Under the pieces are notes generated by a model. The model made no database searches. It saw only the letters and a program-made list of their open reading frames with translations, and was not told the origin of the DNA. Below are positions 5,806-8,356 of a stretch of DNA of 8,356 nucleotides, one piece after another. The position numbers and the translations under genes were made by a program. The DNA comes from Acholeplasmataceae bacterium UBA6235 (GTDB lineage Bacteria > Bacillota_I > Bacilli_A > Acholeplasmatales > UBA5453), in NCBI GenBank assembly GCA_002441525.1, contig DJWH01000068.1, positions 9,977-18,332 of the forward strand, read 5' to 3'. The stretch's first letter is position 1. The number at the start of each line of letters is the position of its first letter.

Positions 5806-5860
5806 ACTGCCTACTAAGTGTACTTTTAGTGGGCGAATATAAAACCGAATACACTAAAAG
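5801..5860 (+). promoter_or_regulatory. Candidate attenuator: mutually exclusive hairpins before the ABC-F ribosome binding site
   Basis: Hairpin A: GCCTACTAA (5809-5817) pairs with TTAGTGGGC (5826-5834) over 9 bp with one G-U pair. Hairpin B: CTTTTAGTG (5823-5831) pairs perfectly over 9 bp with CACTAAAAG (5852-5860), the last bases of which are the 5' half of the ABC-F Shine-Dalgarno AAAAGGAG. The two share 5826-5831 and cannot coexist. A third, weaker partner, ACTAAA (5801-5806), overlaps the leader stop codon. No T-tract follows, so control of translation rather than transcription termination is suggested. Hairpin A should leave the ribosome binding site open and hairpin B should mask it. 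Confidence 0.6.
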
Positions 5861-5870
5861 GAGATTACAC

Positions 5871-7400
5871 ATGTTAAGTGTTAAAAGATTAGTTATACGT
5901 GATGATCAAACCCAGCAGGTTTGGATAGATCATCTTTCTTTCACTGCGAACGATTTCGACAAGATTGCCATCATAGGTTCAGAAGGTAGCGGAAAGTCTA
6001 CCCTTTTAAGCGTACTTTCAGGTAAAGAAGTCGATTATGTTAAAATAGCTGGTGATATCCAACGGCCTAAAATCATTGGCTATGTTGGACAAAACCTGTA
6101 TGAACAAAACTTAAATGAGACGGTTGAATCTTATATCAACCATCGAAATCCAAACGCTTTGATGGATGATATTTTCAGAAAAACACAGACTTTAGGATTG
6201 TCATATAATATATTGAAAAACCGCACCATGAAAACATTATCAGGTGGAGAACGAGTTAAAGTGCATTTGGCTTCATGTCTCTTAATGAAGCCGGATATCC
6301 TATTTTTAGATGAACCTTCCAATGATTTGGACTTTCAAACGGTTTTATTTTTAGAACAATTTCTACTCAATATAGTGATCCCTGTGGTATTTGTTTCTCA
6401 TGACCAGCGGTTATTAGAGACTGTCTGCAATGGGGTCATTCATTTAGAACAGATCCATAAGAAAACCAAAGCGATTACACACTTTTTAAGGGTCGATTAC
6501 CACACTTATAAAACCGAATTTTTGAAGAAGTTTGAATCAGATTGGATGATATCAAGAAAGCAGCGTTCTGATTATCATAAGAAGATGGCTGTTTATCGTC
6601 AAATTTATCAAAAGGTCGAATATCGACAAAATCAAGCGGTAAGAACCCCACATGAAGCGCAACTCTTAAAAAAGAAAATCAAGGCGATGAAAAGCACATT
6701 AAAACGATTTGAAAAAGAGAAAGACAATTTCATCGATATCCCTGAAAAAGAAGCACCGATGCATCTGTTTTTTGAAAAAAGACCTAAAGTCAATACCCAA
6801 AAAGTTTGGATCGATTTGAATCTAGCATCATTTACATTAAAAGATGGACGCACCTTAGGCCCAATTTCACTGGTCGTCAGAGGGATAGACAAAATCGTGA
6901 TTTTAGGCGATAATGGGTCTGGAAAAACATCTTTGATTCAACACATCTTAAATCAACTCAAAGATACCTCAATTAAAGTTGGATATATCCCACAAAACTA
7001 TACAGAACTATTGAATGAAACACAAGATTTGGTTAGTTTCATTTTAGAAAGACAAGCCCGATTCAATGAAGCCAAACTCAGACAAGTGATGGGGACGTTG
7101 GGATTTAAACGTGAAGATATGATTAAACCCATTGGATCTCTGAGTGAGGGGACCAAACTCAAAGGGTTGTTACTGATGTTGGTCTCAAATGACTATGATT
7201 TGCTTATTTTAGACGAACCTACCAGAAACATATCACCGATAAATCAGGATGAGATGTATGAGTTGTTCGGGCAATTTGATGGTGCGATATTAGCAATCAC
7301 CCATGACCGTGCGATGATTGAAACCGTCTTTGATGACGTGTATGAATTGAATGCTCAAGGCTTGACCAAAGTCAGATGGGAGACCAGCAATGTATCATGA
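5871..7400 (+). CDS. ABC-F family ATPase, possible ribosome-protection or translation factor
   Basis: 509 residues with two ABC ATPase domains and no membrane helices, the mark of ABC-F proteins that bind the ribosomal E site and act on the peptidyl-tRNA. NBD1 has Walker A GSEGSGKST (36-44), signature LSGGE (123-127), Walker B with catalytic Glu148 (LFLDEPSNDLD) and switch His177. NBD2 has Walker A GDNGSGKT (346-353), an altered signature LSEGT (424-428), Glu449 in LILDEPTRNIS and THDR. The charged helical linker (about 215-285) turns at AVRTPHEAQ (256-264), a short tip between two Lys/Arg-rich helices. ATG 5871 is chosen because AAAAGGAG (5856-5863) precedes it; an in-frame GTG at 5829 lacks a ribosome binding site and would place the leader hairpins inside the gene. 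It follows the MYKN leader and overlaps the GNAT gene by 11 bp. The role could be antibiotic resistance or general translation; the sequence does not decide. Confidence 0.9.
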   Translation: MLSVKRLVIRDDQTQQVWIDHLSFTANDFDKIAIIGSEGSGKSTLLSVLSGKEVDYVKIAGDIQRPKIIGYVGQNLYEQNLNETVESYINHRNPNALMDDIFRKTQTLGLSYNILKNRTMKTLSGGERVKVHLASCLLMKPDILFLDEPSNDLDFQTVLFLEQFLLNIVIPVVFVSHDQRLLETVCNGVIHLEQIHKKTKAITHFLRVDYHTYKTEFLKKFESDWMISRKQRSDYHKKMAVYRQIYQKVEYRQNQAVRTPHEAQLLKKKIKAMKSTLKRFEKEKDNFIDIPEKEAPMHLFFEKRPKVNTQKVWIDLNLASFTLKDGRTLGPISLVVRGIDKIVILGDNGSGKTSLIQHILNQLKDTSIKVGYIPQNYTELLNETQDLVSFILERQARFNEAKLRQVMGTLGFKREDMIKPIGSLSEGTKLKGLLLMLVSNDYDLLILDEPTRNISPINQDEMYELFGQFDGAILAITHDRAMIETVFDDVYELNAQGLTKVRWETSNVS

Positions 7401-8172
7401 CATTTTGAATATAATCCAGAAAGCCAAAGATCACTTTACATACCATTCATTTCATTATGTTGATGAAAATGATGTCAAAGATTATGAAGTGGTCTATGAA
7501 TCAACCGATGGTGTGCTATTAAAAGGCATCCATCCGAGCCAACATAAACCACACCTTCACTTTTTCGTCCATGATATCGAAACTTTGATGGTCATGTTAA
7601 AACCATACCCGAACCATTTGATTGAATTTGTTCCAAAAGAATGGATGTTACTACTAGACCAAGCGGGGTATGTACCTTACGCAGTACTGCGAGACTATTG
7701 GTATATGTATCAAAATCCAGTATCCGCTTCATCACTTACTTTCGCAACCTTAGAACAAACCCTTGAAATTGCGTTACTATCTCAATCCAGAACGGGTAGT
7801 AGTCGTGCATTTTTGGGAGAATCAGAAGAGGTGATCTCTCATTGGGTGTCTAATCAAGTCGAGGGTGTGGATGATACCTGTGTTTTGATTCATAAACGTG
7901 ATACCATTGATGGGGCAGTAATGATTGGGTTATATGGTTCGGATGAAAAACGAACCCTTTGGGTCCGATTGATTGTTGTTAATGCATCTGCACAAAACCA
8001 AGGCATCGGTCAAAAACTGTTATCACAAGCGCTCTATTATGGTCAAATGCATCATGCCAAACGGGCATTTTTGATGGCCGATGATTTGAATCAAAACGCC
8101 TTATATCTATACCAAAAAATGGGATTTAAACCCGACCTAACTTCAGAACAAATCGATATGATAACAAAATAA
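7390..8172 (+). CDS. GNAT family N-acetyltransferase
   Basis: 260 residues. The C-terminal half is a GNAT domain: strand LWVRLIVVNASA, acetyl-CoA pyrophosphate-binding motif A QNQGIGQKLL (Q202, G205, G207), then KRAFLMADDLNQNALYLYQKMGFKP, the typical end of the fold. It would transfer an acetyl group from acetyl-CoA to an amine; the substrate is unknown. The N-terminal half (FHYVDENDVKDYEVVYESTD to about residue 115) looks like a divergent second domain, as in two-domain GNATs, without a visible cofactor motif. ATG 7390 lies inside the ABC-F gene, 11 bases before the end of that gene's stop codon, with GGGAG (7378-7382) as ribosome binding site, so translation is probably coupled. The pairing suggests a shared role, perhaps drug or ribosome related, but that is inference. 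Confidence 0.88.
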   Translation: MYHDILNIIQKAKDHFTYHSFHYVDENDVKDYEVVYESTDGVLLKGIHPSQHKPHLHFFVHDIETLMVMLKPYPNHLIEFVPKEWMLLLDQAGYVPYAVLRDYWYMYQNPVSASSLTFATLEQTLEIALLSQSRTGSSRAFLGESEEVISHWVSNQVEGVDDTCVLIHKRDTIDGAVMIGLYGSDEKRTLWVRLIVVNASAQNQGIGQKLLSQALYYGQMHHAKRAFLMADDLNQNALYLYQKMGFKPDLTSEQIDMITK

Positions 8173-8193
8173 CCCATCGCTGGGTTATTTTTT
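8166..8193. terminator. Possibly bidirectional terminator between the GNAT gene and the convergent methyltransferase gene
   Basis: AATAACCCA (8168-8176) and TGGGTTATT (8181-8189) form a perfect 9-bp stem with loop TCGC, extendable by two A-T pairs, followed by T to 8193. The GNAT stop codon lies inside the stem. Read on the minus strand the stem is followed by TTATTTTGTT, so it could also end the gene coming from the right, whose stop is at 8195-8197. Confidence 0.88.
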
Positions 8194-8194
8194 G

Positions 8195-8356
8195 TTAGGC
8201 GTTCATGACGCGTAGGATGACACATTTTAAATATAAGGATTCATCCGAACCCAATAAAGCTGGGTGATCTTTGGACTGTATACGCATTTCAACCATTTGG
8301 ACTTTCTTTTTCGCATCCTTCGCTGCGTCTTGTAACATCTGTAAGAAGAGGTCAAT
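8195..8356 (-). CDS. Class I SAM-dependent rRNA methyltransferase-like protein (RlmI/YwbD type), C-terminal part only
   Basis: On the minus strand a frame is open from the window edge to a TAA at 8197-8195, giving the last 53 residues. It begins IDLFLQMLQDAAKDAKKKV and ends DHPALLGSDESLYLKCVILRVMNA. An aromatic/helical stretch before AAKDAKK, then DHP and an ES-YLK-type ending resembles the C-terminus of RlmI/YwbD-like 23S rRNA cytosine methyltransferases. The catalytic and SAM-binding parts lie outside the window, so the assignment rests on the tail alone. It converges on the ABC-F/GNAT operon and shares the intergenic terminator. Confidence 0.7.
   Translation of the reverse strand: MDLFLQMLQDAAKDAKKKVQMVEMRIQSKDHPALLGSDESLYLKCVILRVMNA

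Noticed and set aside
5809..5834. Hairpin A as an intrinsic transcription terminator
   Set aside because: No T-run follows the stem (CGAATATAAAACC), so transcription attenuation is not supported; a translational switch is the better reading.
5829..5870. GTG at 5829 as the start of the ABC-F protein
   Set aside because: No Shine-Dalgarno precedes it; AAAAGGAG points to ATG 5871, and the stretch forms parts of the two alternative hairpins.

Overview
The window is a compact stretch of bacterial chromosome, rich in A+T, from a low-GC Gram-positive lineage. Gene starts carry Shine-Dalgarno sequences of the AGGAGGTGA type, both surface proteins are lipobox lipoproteins with no outer-membrane context, and most gene ends carry a hairpin plus T-tract. 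TGG is the Trp codon and TGA is a true stop (end of the ABC-F gene, 7398-7400), so the Mycoplasma code is not used. Together this fits an Acholeplasma/Izemoplasma-like mollicute or an Erysipelotrichia-like Bacillota. This placement is an inference from style; no marker gene fixes it.

Layout. (1) 2-592, +: 3' part of a lipoprotein gene whose start lies before the window; the protein has two C-terminal membrane helices. A terminator follows. (2) 694-1164, +: small flavodoxin-like protein with its own promoter. (3) 1161-2240, -: patatin-like phospholipase with a C-terminal zinc-ribbon/membrane hairpin. It converges on the flavodoxin gene with a 4-bp overlap of the stop codons, and each gene's probable terminator lies inside the other's coding sequence. 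Its promoter -10 box lies inside a 17-bp perfect palindrome. (4) 2412-4235, +: secreted beta-propeller lipoprotein (PF09826 type) with its own promoter and terminator. (5) 4311-4385, +: tRNA-Gln(CUG) with encoded CCA. (6) 4507-5721, +: two-helix membrane protein of unknown function, then a terminator. (7) 5764-8193, +: a regulated operon made of an extended -10 promoter, a four-codon leader ORF (MYKN), mutually exclusive hairpins reaching the next ribosome binding site, an ABC-F ATPase and an overlapping GNAT acetyltransferase, closed by a terminator that may work both ways. (8) 8195-8356, -: 3' end of a class I SAM-dependent rRNA methyltransferase-like gene that continues beyond the window.

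The most interesting unit is the ABC-F/GNAT operon. ABC-F proteins act on the ribosome and several confer resistance to ribosome-targeting antibiotics; such genes are often controlled by short translated leaders. A tiny leader ORF with a strong ribosome binding site, an adjacent switchable RNA fold and a coupled acetyltransferase suggest a drug- or translation-stress-responsive module. This rests on sequence reading only; neither resistance nor the direction of the switch is shown. No insertion sequences, CRISPR arrays, phage genes or gene-free stretches over 300 bases were seen.
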